Shown here: positions 53,452-62,796 of the stretch, one piece after another
Layout of the letters: every line of letters starts with the position of its first letter
Position numbering within the stretch: the stretch's first letter is position 1
Assembly (NCBI GenBank): GCA_029261295.1
Contig: JAJDBP010000032.1
Coordinates: 1-64,000, forward strand
Length of the DNA stretch: 64,000 nt
Source: Nitrospirales bacterium
GTDB lineage: Bacteria; Nitrospirota; Nitrospiria; Nitrospirales; UBA8639
Direction: 5' to 3'
Translations under genes and position numbers: made by a program
The notes under the pieces: generated by a model
What the model was told of the DNA's origin: nothing
What the model saw: the letters and a program-made list of their open reading frames with translations, nothing else
The model's database searches: none

Positions 53452-54819
53452 TTACAGGTCTTGCAGGCGTCCTTGCGACCGAGCGAGGTTAATCCGTCCA
53501 GCATTAAAATTAAACAGCGCCTCAATGACATTATCTCGCGCCTGAGCCACAGAAGTTTGAGCATTGGTGACTTCGATATTCGTGGCTACCCCCACGGCAA
53601 AACGTTCACGAGCTAATTCCAATTCCGTCAAAGCAAGCTTTAACCCCTGTTCCGCGACTGCAACCTGTTTTTTTGCCGAATGCAAAGTAAGAAGGGCATC
53701 TCTGACTTCTAGGGTCACTTGATAGCGTATATTTTGTGTATTGATAGCTTCCTGTCTTACCAAACTTCGGCTTTCAGAAATACGGCCTTCAAGCTGTCCA
53801 CCATCCCAGATGGGAACAGACATCAAAACCTGCACATTATCGGTTGTGAGCATGTCAGGAATTTGGTTGCCAATAAGCCCCACGTCACCTGATGCCTGGA
53901 TGGTCGGCACTCGTTGATGGGCAACAGAGCTGAGAGTCAATGAGGCTAATCGCTCTTTTTGCTTTTGCGCTTTGAGTTCCGTTCTATTTTTTTTGGCGAC
54001 GGCCAAAGCCTCGGCCATCGTTTGCTCTGGAATCACAATCATGGCCATTTTATCAGTCAGTACCAAAGAGACATCGAAGGAAAGACCAATAGCTCGAATA
54101 AGATTGAGTTTTGCACGATCGCGATCGTTCTCAGCCACCAATAATCGTTGCCGTTCATTTTCCAATTGCACTCGGGCACGGGTGACATCCAATCTCGTCG
54201 CCATCCCTGCCCCCTTCCGTTCGGTGGCAAGGCGCAATAACTCTTTGTTCAGGGTCACATCAGCCCTTCGTGCCTTCACGGCCGCTTTTGCGCGAAGAGT
54301 CTCCAAATACACCAACCCTACGGTTGCCATCGTATCCCGCTTTGCCACTTCTGCATTCAACGAGGCAACATCGACTCCAGATTTTGCTGCCCGCCATTTT
54401 TGAATTAGACTCAGACTAAACACATTCTGTGTCAAAGCTGCCCGCGCTTCATAAAAATCTCGAGGACGAGAAACCGTTGGACTCCCCCCGAAGGACCCCG
54501 TAAAAAAACGTCTTCTGGCCCCACTCAACCGACCAGATAAGTTCGGGAGCAAGGCTCCAAACTGGCTATCCGCTGCGCCTTGTGCTTGATAAATGCGCTC
54601 TTGAAATAACCGAACGTTAGGATTTTGAGCGACAGAAGCCTCCATAGCATCCCGCAAGCTTAATTTCAAAACCGGAGTTTTTGGTTTCGCATCCAGAGAG
54701 ACCTTCGTCTCAGCGATGACCGTCGGAACCATTCCATAGAAGAGATTGATTACCATAAAGCTCAGCAACCATACCCAAAGATTGAACCTTCCCCTGTGTC
54801 TGTGAATTGGAGGAATCAT
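53452..54819 (-). CDS. TolC-family outer-membrane efflux protein
   Basis: About 455 residues. A signal-like hydrophobic segment (WVWLLSFMVINLFYGMV) is followed by the two long helical repeats of TolC: LRDAMEASVAQNPNVRLFQE and, in the second half, ALTELELARERFAVGVATN with NAQTSVAQARDNVIEALFNF. It forms the outer-membrane duct for the RND pump encoded directly upstream (gap 8-34 bases). ATG 54819 has AAGGA ten bases before it; GTG 54846 is an alternative. Confidence 0.9.
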   Translation of the reverse strand: MIPPIHRHRGRFNLWVWLLSFMVINLFYGMVPTVIAETKVSLDAKPKTPVLKLSLRDAMEASVAQNPNVRLFQERIYQAQGAADSQFGALLPNLSGRLSGARRRFFTGSFGGSPTVSRPRDFYEARAALTQNVFSLSLIQKWRAAKSGVDVASLNAEVAKRDTMATVGLVYLETLRAKAAVKARRADVTLNKELLRLATERKGAGMATRLDVTRARVQLENERQRLLVAENDRDRAKLNLIRAIGLSFDVSLVLTDKMAMIVIPEQTMAEALAVAKKNRTELKAQKQKERLASLTLSSVAHQRVPTIQASGDVGLIGNQIPDMLTTDNVQVLMSVPIWDGGQLEGRISESRSLVRQEAINTQNIRYQVTLEVRDALLTLHSAKKQVAVAEQGLKLALTELELARERFAVGVATNIEVTNAQTSVAQARDNVIEALFNFNAGRINLARSQGRLQDL

Positions 54820-54853
54820 GTGTCGAACGTCCTTGCTACGCTTCACCTATGAC

Positions 54854-57800
54854 TTACACTTCTCTCATACTTGCTGGCACGGCAGCCTTCGACACCAGAA
54901 GGCGTGACCCAGACTTCTTGAGATCCATGAAAAAGCTAAATAAGGCTGGTACCAATATCAGGGTAAAAATCGTTGAAGTCACAAGGCCACCCAACACAAT
55001 ACTGCCGATGCCACGGTAGAGCTCCGACCCAGCTCCCGATGACACCACTAAAGGAAAAAGGCCAAATGTGGTCGTCAACATACTCATCATGATAGGACGA
55101 AAGCGTGTTCGAACAGATTCGGCGATAGCCTCTATGGGATCATCCGTTGACCATGTACTTGTTGTCATAGCTGGCTCATTCCCTGCACGTCGCTTAGGGT
55201 CCAGAAAATTTAAAGCCTGGTGGACAACCAGAATAGCATTGTTCACGACCACCCCGAGCAGGATAATAAAACCCAACATCGTTAAAACATCCATCGGTTG
55301 ATAGGCGACAAACTGATTGACCAAAGCCAAACCAACCAATCCTCCAGCTGCAGCAAGAGGCACACTCGTGATAATGACCAATGGATAGAGAAAACTTTCA
55401 AACAAGGCGGCGATTAACAAATAGGTAATCAATAACGCCAATATCAAATTCCATTTTAGGGCATCATACGTCTGGGTCAAATCATCCGCTGTTCCCGACA
55501 ATCGGATGTTATAAAGTTGCCCTAAGGATCCTTCTTGCTTCAGAGGGCTTATAATCTTGCTTCGTAAAAGAGCCATCGCGGTTTCAATCGGCATATCGGA
55601 AGGGGGAATGACCGAAATCACAATCGCACGCTCTCGTTCAATGTGATTAATTTGATCAGGTCCTGGAACAAGCTTCACATTGGCGATCGCACCCACGGTG
55701 GTTAATCTCCCGCCAGGCGTATGAATAGGAATTCTTTCAAGATCTTGAGTCCTTGTCGAGTAACGATCCTCTCCACGAACAGTCAAGTCAATCTCATCGC
55801 CTTCATATTTGTAGTCACTCGCTTTGGCCCCATCAACTAAGGCATTAATCGTAAAGCCCAGTTCTTGATTGGTCAGTTGTAAATCAGCGGCGCGATCGCG
55901 TCGGAGCTTTACATGCAGCTCAGGTGTACCTAAGTCCAAACTCGGTTTCGGTCGGACTTGCGCATTGGGAATCAAGCCCTTCACCTGTTGGAAAATTCTT
56001 CCACCCAACCCTACCAAGACATTCAAATCCGGCCCGGTAATTTCCATGTCAATATTTCGGCCCTCGCCCAATCCTCGTTGAAACAGACTGCGCTGCGTGA
56101 TGATACTGATCACACCTGGCAAGTCTGCCGTGGCTCGTCGCATTAACGGAATCAATTCTTTAGCGCGCCCATCCTCATTGGTCCGTGCACCCATAAACAC
56201 CATTCGCCCACGGGCCACATAGAAGAAATTTCTGATACTGGGGCCGTCCAACTCCAATTCTTCAGGAGTTCCAGGCTTTGCCGACCAATATGGACGAAGA
56301 ACTGCCTCAATGGTATTTCCCATTTTAACAAAGGTTTCCATGTTATAACCTGGAGGAGGCAACAGGATTCCGATAACAAGATTCCTATTACCAGTCGGCA
56401 AATATTCCGCTTGGGGAATTAACGTCCAGGTCAGGCCACACGATAAGCCAATGAGACCAACAATCGTGATGAAACGACGGGTTGAATTCGCGCAAATATT
56501 CGAGACGAAATTACCGAGCTGATTCGCTAACGTATGCGACCGAGTCGTCATGGTTCGATCTAATATTGAACCTTCATAGTCATCATCCACGTCGTCCTGA
56601 TTCATCGATTCATTATCCTGACCTTTTCTTGTCGTCAGGATTCGAGCTGAAAGACTAGGAATGACCGTAATAGAAACCAAGAGACTGAGTCCCACACCGG
56701 CACTAATCGCAATGGCAATATCTCGAAAGAGTTGCCCCGATTGCTGTTCAATAAACACAATGGGAATGAACACAGCTATAGTCGTGAGGGTACTGGCCAA
56801 CACTGCCCCCCAAACTTCGGCAGTCCCGTCATGGGCAGCCTGGACAAGAGATTTCCCCCTTTCGCGATGACGATAGATGTTTTCCAGCACGACGATGGAG
56901 TTATCCACCAACATGCCGGCAGCAAACGTCATCCCGGCCAAACTAATGACATTTAAATTTCGCTCTAAAAGCCAGAGCGCAATGAAGGTCCCCATGATAC
57001 TGATAGGAATCGCCAAGCCGATCACCAACGTTGTACTACCGGTTCGTAAAAACAGGTAGAGGACGATGATGGCCAACAAACTCCCAACCACCAAATTTTG
57101 CTGAACTAACGACAGTGAACTATAGATATAATCCGTTTCATCATAGACTTGATAGAGTTTAAAGCCTCGGGGATTCAGCCGCGCTTGATTGAGTTCGCGC
57201 ACGGCTTCTCGCAATCCCTCCATGATTTCCAACACATTCGCCCCGGGTTGCCTCACCGCATTCACAGCAATACAAGACCGCCCGCTTTGCCGAACAACAT
57301 TGGTAGGATCCTTGTAAGCCAGCTGGACTGAAGCCACATCACGAACATAGACAGGCGCACCATTCCGGCGCGCAAGGATCACAGATTCAATATCCTCTGG
57401 AGTTTTGTATTCGCCAACAGTCCGTACCACATAGGAACGCTTGCCTTCATCAAAATCTCCACCACTAAAATCTCGATTTTCTTGATCAAGTGCTCGAGCC
57501 AGATCGAGCCAAGTGAGCGAACGTGCGGCTAACTTGGCAGGATCCACCAACACTTGCATTTCCCGCTCACGCCCACCATAGACATTCGATGCCGCCACTC
57601 CGGGCACACGCTCAAAGCGAGCCTTAATCACATCCTCTGCGTAATCGTACATCGTATTGATGGCCACCGGATTATTTTCTAAAGCCTCAAAAATAAACCA
57701 GCCTATGGCCGACCCCGCAGAATCGGCGCTACTCAAGACTGGTTCATCCGTTTCTTCTGGATATTCTTTCACCTGATTCAAGCGATTAGAGACAAGAAGG

Positions 57801-58114
57801 AGCGAGGCATCGGTGTCAGTTCCGGCTGGGAACCGAAGAATAATTTTCCCACTTCCAAAAGAACTTTGGGAAAACATGCGCTCTAAACCTTGAACACCTT
57901 TCAGCTGCTCTTCTTGCTCTTCAATAACTTCTCGCTCAATTTCATGGGAGCTGGCGCCATTCCAGCGAGTATCAACGGTAATTTCTTCTTTGGTGACGTC
58001 AGGTGTGAGTTGAATAGGCAAGCGCAACAAGGACACCACACCAAATAGCACAACGAATAACACCCCAACCGCGGTGGTCACTGGATAGCGAATGGCCGAT
58101 TGAATCACGTTCAT
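54854..58114 (-). CDS. RND-family efflux transporter (AcrB/HAE1-type)
   Basis: 1086 residues with the duplicated RND layout: a first helix (PVTTAVGVLFVVLFGVVSLL), a large periplasmic porter loop, a six-helix bundle with GMTFAAGMLVDNSIVVLENI, a second porter loop, and a final bundle with LGFIILLGVVVNNAILVVHQAL. The charged intramembrane residues of the proton relay lie in the GMLVDNSIV segment. It is a trimeric inner-membrane proton antiporter. Its start overlaps the adaptor gene stop by four bases (ATGA). The substrate range is unknown. Confidence 0.94.
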   Translation of the reverse strand: MNVIQSAIRYPVTTAVGVLFVVLFGVVSLLRLPIQLTPDVTKEEITVDTRWNGASSHEIEREVIEEQEEQLKGVQGLERMFSQSSFGSGKIILRFPAGTDTDASLLLVSNRLNQVKEYPEETDEPVLSSADSAGSAIGWFIFEALENNPVAINTMYDYAEDVIKARFERVPGVAASNVYGGREREMQVLVDPAKLAARSLTWLDLARALDQENRDFSGGDFDEGKRSYVVRTVGEYKTPEDIESVILARRNGAPVYVRDVASVQLAYKDPTNVVRQSGRSCIAVNAVRQPGANVLEIMEGLREAVRELNQARLNPRGFKLYQVYDETDYIYSSLSLVQQNLVVGSLLAIIVLYLFLRTGSTTLVIGLAIPISIMGTFIALWLLERNLNVISLAGMTFAAGMLVDNSIVVLENIYRHRERGKSLVQAAHDGTAEVWGAVLASTLTTIAVFIPIVFIEQQSGQLFRDIAIAISAGVGLSLLVSITVIPSLSARILTTRKGQDNESMNQDDVDDDYEGSILDRTMTTRSHTLANQLGNFVSNICANSTRRFITIVGLIGLSCGLTWTLIPQAEYLPTGNRNLVIGILLPPPGYNMETFVKMGNTIEAVLRPYWSAKPGTPEELELDGPSIRNFFYVARGRMVFMGARTNEDGRAKELIPLMRRATADLPGVISIITQRSLFQRGLGEGRNIDMEITGPDLNVLVGLGGRIFQQVKGLIPNAQVRPKPSLDLGTPELHVKLRRDRAADLQLTNQELGFTINALVDGAKASDYKYEGDEIDLTVRGEDRYSTRTQDLERIPIHTPGGRLTTVGAIANVKLVPGPDQINHIERERAIVISVIPPSDMPIETAMALLRSKIISPLKQEGSLGQLYNIRLSGTADDLTQTYDALKWNLILALLITYLLIAALFESFLYPLVIITSVPLAAAGGLVGLALVNQFVAYQPMDVLTMLGFIILLGVVVNNAILVVHQALNFLDPKRRAGNEPAMTTSTWSTDDPIEAIAESVRTRFRPIMMSMLTTTFGLFPLVVSSGAGSELYRGIGSIVLGGLVTSTIFTLILVPALFSFFMDLKKSGSRLLVSKAAVPASMREV

Positions 58115-59220
58115 GCAGGTGATTCCTTTTCAAGCACACGGACAGGCTGTCCAGGAAATAAGCGCTCATTCCCTTCCACGACTACGATCATACCGGGCTC
58201 TAGGGCTCCAGTGATTTCCACATCGCTATTGACGTGATTCACTGCCTTCACAGGAATTTGTGCCACCTGGCCGTCCTTCATCACAAAGACAAACTCAGCT
58301 CCGCCACGAAGAACCAGAGCATCCTTGGGGACAACCAAGGCTTCATAGGGGGCACCTACCTGCAACTGCACGCGAGAGACTAATCCACTTTTGATAGTGA
58401 GATCAGCGTTCGGCAATTCCACTTTGATAGGAAAGGTTCGAGAGTTTCGATCAGCCTGAGCGACAACAGAAAAGACCTGCCCTTTGGCCTCAAAGCCTCG
58501 CAGTCCATCAAACACGGCGGTGACTGGAGCCCCCACCTTGATTTCGCCGACAAAACGTTCGGGCAACGGCACCTCGACTTGCACTCGAGAAAGATCCACC
58601 AATTCAACAATAGGGCCACCTGCTTGAATCCATTGGCCAACTTCAGTGAATTCTTCCGTCACCCACCCATTGAAGGGCGCCAACACTCGAGTTTTCTTCA
58701 ATTGATCTTTGACCTGAAACAACTCGGACTCTAGCAGGACCAACCGTTGGGCCAAGGCCGCCTCCTGGGTCACCGCATCGTCATATTCTTTTTGGGTCAC
58801 CAATTGTTTGACAAACAGAGTCTTAATACGTGCCAGATCTTTTTTGGCCTGTTGATAGCGCGTTTCCGCTTCACGATGGGAGGCATCAGCCGAATTGACT
58901 TGAATCGCTAACGTATCGGTACGTAATTGCGCCAGAACTTGTCCGCGTTTGACAAACATCCCTTCTTCTACGGGAAATTTCTCTATCAAAGCAGCAAGCT
59001 CTCCAGCCACTACACTTCGGCGCCATGGTTCGACGGTGCCGACAAGTTGGACGGTTTGTTGGACGGTCCGATTCATCACTTCTGCCACACGAACCGGTGT
59101 GGGTGGCCGCCCTTTTGGTGGTTGGGCCGCTTGTTGTTCACTACACCCCTGCAGTCCTAAGACAACAAAGATGAGGGCAAACCAAAAGAAACTCTTGTAA
59201 AATTGAATCGTCATTAACAT
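58111..59220 (-). CDS. Periplasmic adaptor (membrane fusion) protein, HlyD/AcrA-like
   Basis: About 369 residues. A lipoprotein-type signal ends in GLQGCSEQQ, so the adaptor is probably lipid-anchored. Next come the biotinyl-lipoyl, hairpin and barrel domains: VQLVGTVEPWRRSVV, ALIEKFPVEEGMFVKRGQVL, RVLAPFNGWVTEEFTEVGQW and GLVSRVQLQVGAPYEALVVP. I chose ATG 59220, preceded by TAAGGT; the longer frame runs back through tetR. It joins the RND pump to TolC. Confidence 0.9.
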   Translation of the reverse strand: MLMTIQFYKSFFWFALIFVVLGLQGCSEQQAAQPPKGRPPTPVRVAEVMNRTVQQTVQLVGTVEPWRRSVVAGELAALIEKFPVEEGMFVKRGQVLAQLRTDTLAIQVNSADASHREAETRYQQAKKDLARIKTLFVKQLVTQKEYDDAVTQEAALAQRLVLLESELFQVKDQLKKTRVLAPFNGWVTEEFTEVGQWIQAGGPIVELVDLSRVQVEVPLPERFVGEIKVGAPVTAVFDGLRGFEAKGQVFSVVAQADRNSRTFPIKVELPNADLTIKSGLVSRVQLQVGAPYEALVVPKDALVLRGGAEFVFVMKDGQVAQIPVKAVNHVNSDVEITGALEPGMIVVVEGNERLFPGQPVRVLEKESPA

Positions 59221-59227
59221 GCTAACC

Positions 59228-59887
59228 TTAGGTTTTCGTTGTGCCAGAACCAATGCCATCAAGAAACAAAGCACCCAACCACTCGCCCTTAGATATAAGG
59301 GACTCTTTAGGACCCGCCTGTAAAATCCATACATAGATGGTGGAATTCAACATACCATTTAAAGCCAGCGAGGTGTCTTTCGGATTCACTTTTCGAAACT
59401 CTTTCGATTTAATGCCTGCCTGTATGAGATCAGCCACAAGGTCAATTTGAGCTAAATATTTTTTCCATACCCGATCGCCAAATGCACTTTTTACGGTCCA
59501 TTCAAATCCACTCCACTCGGAAACATAAATCCGAAAAAAGTCCCGGTTTTGGTCCGCAAAGGCCAATTTCACTCGAATCACTTCACGAAGTTTTTCAGGA
59601 GCCGTTGGCCCAATCTTGGTAGCTTCCCTCAAAAGATTCAGAAGTTCCTCTACCTTAGCTTCAACTAAAGAAATATATATCTCTTCCTTACTCTTAAAAA
59701 AACGATAGACGGTGCCCATTGCAAATTGGGCCGATTCCGCGATTTCCGCCATGCTGGTTTTAAAAAACCCGTTTTGGGAAAACATCCGTTCAGCCGCTAA
59801 GAGAATTTCTTCCCTCCTGGCTTCATACTCCCGCTGCTTTCGTTGAGACCGCTGATCCACGTTTTTCCTCTGGGGCTCTGAAATCAT
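59228..59887 (-). CDS. TetR-family repressor of the efflux operon
   Basis: 219 residues. The N-terminal helix-turn-helix reads ILLAAERMFSQNGFFKTSMA, then EIAESAQFAMGTVYRFFKSKEEI, the hallmark of TetR. The C-terminal region is the ligand domain. A start at 59926 would place the promoter inside the gene; ATG 59887 gives a leader of about 11 bases from the predicted start site. It heads the tetR-mfp-rnd-tolC operon and has palindromes over its own promoter, pointing to self-repression and control of the pump. Confidence 0.9.
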   Translation of the reverse strand: MISEPQRKNVDQRSQRKQREYEARREEILLAAERMFSQNGFFKTSMAEIAESAQFAMGTVYRFFKSKEEIYISLVEAKVEELLNLLREATKIGPTAPEKLREVIRVKLAFADQNRDFFRIYVSEWSGFEWTVKSAFGDRVWKKYLAQIDLVADLIQAGIKSKEFRKVNPKDTSLALNGMLNSTIYVWILQAGPKESLISKGEWLGALFLDGIGSGTTKT

Positions 59888-59896
59888 CCCTGAAGT

Positions 59897-59953
59897 GAAT
59901 AGGTATTCTAATAAATGAATAGACAATCAACAAGATAGAATAGCTATTCATTT
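59897..59953. promoter_or_regulatory. TetR operator palindromes upstream of the efflux operon
   Basis: Two 12-bp palindromes share the pattern GAATA-N2-TATTC: GAATAGGTATTC at 59897-59908 and the perfect GAATAGCTATTC at 59938-59949. A single half-site AAATGAATAG lies between them at 59913-59922 and pairs with CTATTCATTT at 59944-59953. The centres of the two palindromes are 41 bases apart, close to four helical turns. Confidence 0.7.
59905..59933 (-). promoter_or_regulatory. Promoter of the tetR-efflux operon
   Basis: On the minus strand TTGTTG (59933-59928), a 17-bp spacer, then TAGAAT (59910-59905). The -10 overlaps one operator palindrome, and the other lies just upstream of -35. Start of transcription is near 59898. 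Confidence 0.65.
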
Positions 59954-60118
59954 ATCATATCATGAACCTCATCGGTCAGGGCTGGCAAGTACCAAAGAAG
60001 GGAAACATTGAATATGCCTAGTTACTAAGCCATTGAATGTTCACGGAAGGGACAATTTGAGAAAATCCTGGGTATTTGTCTGAGATTGGTCGAGTCGCCC
60101 AAACGCTGCCGAATGAAA

Positions 60119-60727
60119 TTAGCCGACCAAAGCTCCTTGACCATGAGGCCCACCGGAAACTCCACCCGACACAATGAATGCCATAACCTCAGAACTTTCA
60201 ACTTCTAGCGGCCTCACCTGTTCCTTGGGGAACACCAACAGATGGCCTGCAAAGTTATAGGACTGGGGGAAATATACGGCGACATGATTGAGTAATCCCA
60301 AAAATTCTAAATCAGTTCTGGTCACAAATCCGACTGCCTCCCCATGCCCACCATGAGAGAGAGAGACTAAAACCGGCTGATCAAACCGGCGTTTTTCCCC
60401 CATAAACGCAGCAATGAGATCTTTGATCGAGGTGTAGACTAATTTCACAAAAGGCGCTTTCACCATGACTCGCTCCATCATATCTAACACCTTCTGGACA
60501 AATACCGTCGACGCATAGCGACCTGTCAACGTGATGAGTCCTAAGGTTACAAGTAAGCCCACACCAGGAATGGGAATATTCAACCATCCATCTACTCCCT
60601 GCACGATCAACCAGGCCACAGAGATCGTGGCGACGACCGGAACCAGAATTAATAACCCTTCTAGGAAATTCCTGGCTAAGTCATTCAGATTCATATTCGC
60701 CCAAAATTTCCGCCGTTTCGTATCCAT
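60119..60727 (-). CDS. DUF502 family membrane protein
   Basis: 202 residues. Two membrane helices (LLILVPVVATISVAWLIVQG and IPGVGLLVTLGLITLTGRY) are followed by a soluble part with VKAPFVKLVYTSIKDLIAAF, VGFVTRT and VYFPQSYNFAGHLLVFP, the DUF502 pattern. The family is widespread and has no firm biochemical role. It stands alone between tetR and a small plus-strand gene. Confidence 0.88.
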   Translation of the reverse strand: MDTKRRKFWANMNLNDLARNFLEGLLILVPVVATISVAWLIVQGVDGWLNIPIPGVGLLVTLGLITLTGRYASTVFVQKVLDMMERVMVKAPFVKLVYTSIKDLIAAFMGEKRRFDQPVLVSLSHGGHGEAVGFVTRTDLEFLGLLNHVAVYFPQSYNFAGHLLVFPKEQVRPLEVESSEVMAFIVSGGVSGGPHGQGALVG

Positions 60728-60970
60728 ACAGTCTTACCCCCTCAAAATATGAATATGGTCGAGCTCATATGCCAGCATCAACCCATCGCTAGGATGACGG
60801 GTGATGGAAAATGCAGTCTCTCCCTTACCGTGCAAGAAGGAATGTACCCCTACCAGTCAAGGCCAGACAAGCCAAGGGAAAATTCAAAAATGGCGAGGAG
60901 AGGAGGTTACAGGCAGGAGCCGAATACAGTACAATTCATAAATTAGACATTTTGAACGAAGGAGATAGGC

Positions 60971-61237
60971 ATGGCACAGGGCGACTCCGGAGCGGGAACC
61001 TCATCTTCCAAGGCTCCAACCACATCCCCGGAAACAGAAATTCTGCATGTGGTGATCAAACGAGATGGAAAACTCGTTAATGCCAATTGGGGTCTCCACC
61101 CTAACTTAAAAGAAGAACTGAAACCTGAGGAATTACAAGAACTGACCGAAATAATGGGAAAAGTTACCACCATAGTCGGTAAAAGATTTGCTCAAATTCT
61201 CACCCAAGCAGAAGAAGACGTATCCGGGACTGCCTAA
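60971..61237 (+). CDS. Small hypothetical protein
   Basis: 88 residues, starting at an ATG with GAAGGAG eight bases before it. The N-terminal 25 residues are Ser/Thr/Pro-rich and probably disordered; the rest predicts a strand (ILHVVIKRDGKLVNANWG) and two helices (LKPEELQELTEIMGKVTTIV, then KRFAQILTQAEED). No family recognised. It is divergent from the DUF502 gene. Confidence 0.6.
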   Translation: MAQGDSGAGTSSSKAPTTSPETEILHVVIKRDGKLVNANWGLHPNLKEELKPEELQELTEIMGKVTTIVGKRFAQILTQAEEDVSGTA

Positions 61238-61406
61238 GCCGCGTTTCTTTCTCCAAAAATATTCGCACTCACGTAGTCAATTCTTCAGACAGCCTTCTTA
61301 GCCAACGATCTTCTCTAAAATCAGAACATTTTGCCGCTGCTGTTCCTGAAATTCAGGAAAATACCCAGAGGATCAAGACCAATCTCCTGTCATCTTTTTT
61401 AAAAAT

Positions 61407-62699
61407 TTATTGGCCAAAATTCTGAATCGAATTGAAATCAGCCATTCCTGGAAGGGAAAAGTCTTGAGGTGAATCACCCGTGCGCATGAGAGAAATGGCC
61501 ACAGGGATCATATTGGAATAATCTTGGAAAGTCCCGACTAGCTGTTGCCCATTCGCAGACAACGAGGTACTGGATTGACCCATCGTCCCTAAGGCAGTGC
61601 GATACATCATTTCTAATTGGTTCCCTTGCAATTGCCCTTCTCCCTCCGCCGTCACCATGGTCCCTAAAAGGCTGGTCGTCACCTCTTTCATGGTGACATG
61701 AGTGCCTTGTTGGGTTAAGACATAGGAGATGGTGGGTTCAGCAGGATTCTTCCACACACCTGTTACCCCCAATTCTTTTCCTACTTGTAAGGTGGCCTTC
61801 AACATTAGCCGTTCCCCAGAACGAAGATCAATCGTACGCCCCCAAGAACGAAAGCCCTCCTTCGTGACCATCACATCATATTCGTCCGGATTAAGATCAG
61901 ACACCACAATTGGGCCTTGAGAAGTTTGCCCAACAAATTCATCATCAACAAACACTTGGGCATGGGAAGGGGTTGTTTCAATGACCAACGCCGCCATCCC
62001 AGGCTTGACAACAGGCGAAGGGGTCGGCTGAGGTTTCGCAACGTGCTTAGGATAGCCAGGCCACTTTTCTACCGTAAATTTAGCAATCTGAGCAGGCTTG
62101 GCATTGGCAAATTGCCCCGTTACTTCCATCACCACCCCGATCACTCCACCTTGATACAACACAGGACCTCCAGAATTTCCCTCTCCTACCGCTCCAGAAA
62201 ATTTTAGAATGGGTCCATCAAAACCTGAAACGATACCTTTCGTGACAGCCCAGGCATTACCTCCAACACGAGGAAACCCAATTAAATGAATTTCCTCTCC
62301 TCCGCTGACCGAACTGGCGGTATCCCAGGATAAAAAATGCACATCATCCGGCAAATCCCCTTTGACCTTTAACAACGCGAGCCCTTGCGGATCCCCGCCT
62401 TCTTTTTTTACCACCTTAGCCGAGAATGCTTCTTCTTGGTGAGTAAAAAACGTCACGAGGATGGACTTTGCGGCCTCCATCTCTTTTTCCACAACATGAG
62501 AAGCTGTGACAATATAGAGGTATTTTTTTCCCTTTGCCGCGATAAACCCCGTCCCGACTTTTCTCGCATTCGAAAACTCAGTCGCAATCTTGACGACCCC
62601 CTTTTTGAGCGTTGCGATATCCGTTTGCGCCCAAGCCGAAGACATCCCAACGCTTACAAAAAAAAGACTCACTACCATGAATCGAATAAAAATGTTCAT
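61407..62699 (-). CDS. Secreted trypsin-like serine protease with PEGA domain
   Basis: About 430 residues. A signal peptide (MNIFIRFMVVSLFFVSVGMS to AWA) is followed by a chymotrypsin-fold protease with TASHVVEK (His), GLALLKVKG in the region of the Asp, and GEGNSGGPVL (nucleophile Ser). A PEGA domain follows (SHAQVFVDDEFVGQTSQG, EYDVMVTKEGF), then a C-terminal beta domain (VWKNPAEPTISYVLTQQGTH). It is likely periplasmic or surface-bound. A paralogue follows upstream on the same strand. ATG 62699 starts the signal; a frame to 62747 adds unrelated residues. Confidence 0.85.
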   Translation of the reverse strand: MNIFIRFMVVSLFFVSVGMSSAWAQTDIATLKKGVVKIATEFSNARKVGTGFIAAKGKKYLYIVTASHVVEKEMEAAKSILVTFFTHQEEAFSAKVVKKEGGDPQGLALLKVKGDLPDDVHFLSWDTASSVSGGEEIHLIGFPRVGGNAWAVTKGIVSGFDGPILKFSGAVGEGNSGGPVLYQGGVIGVVMEVTGQFANAKPAQIAKFTVEKWPGYPKHVAKPQPTPSPVVKPGMAALVIETTPSHAQVFVDDEFVGQTSQGPIVVSDLNPDEYDVMVTKEGFRSWGRTIDLRSGERLMLKATLQVGKELGVTGVWKNPAEPTISYVLTQQGTHVTMKEVTTSLLGTMVTAEGEGQLQGNQLEMMYRTALGTMGQSSTSLSANGQQLVGTFQDYSNMIPVAISLMRTGDSPQDFSLPGMADFNSIQNFGQ

Positions 62700-62796
62700 A
62701 GAAAGTTTACACAATGAAGTGAACGAACCAACGTCTAATCTTGCCAAATCACTTCACAAATGCCAAGTAAATTATTCCCGCTTGGCCACAGCGCTT

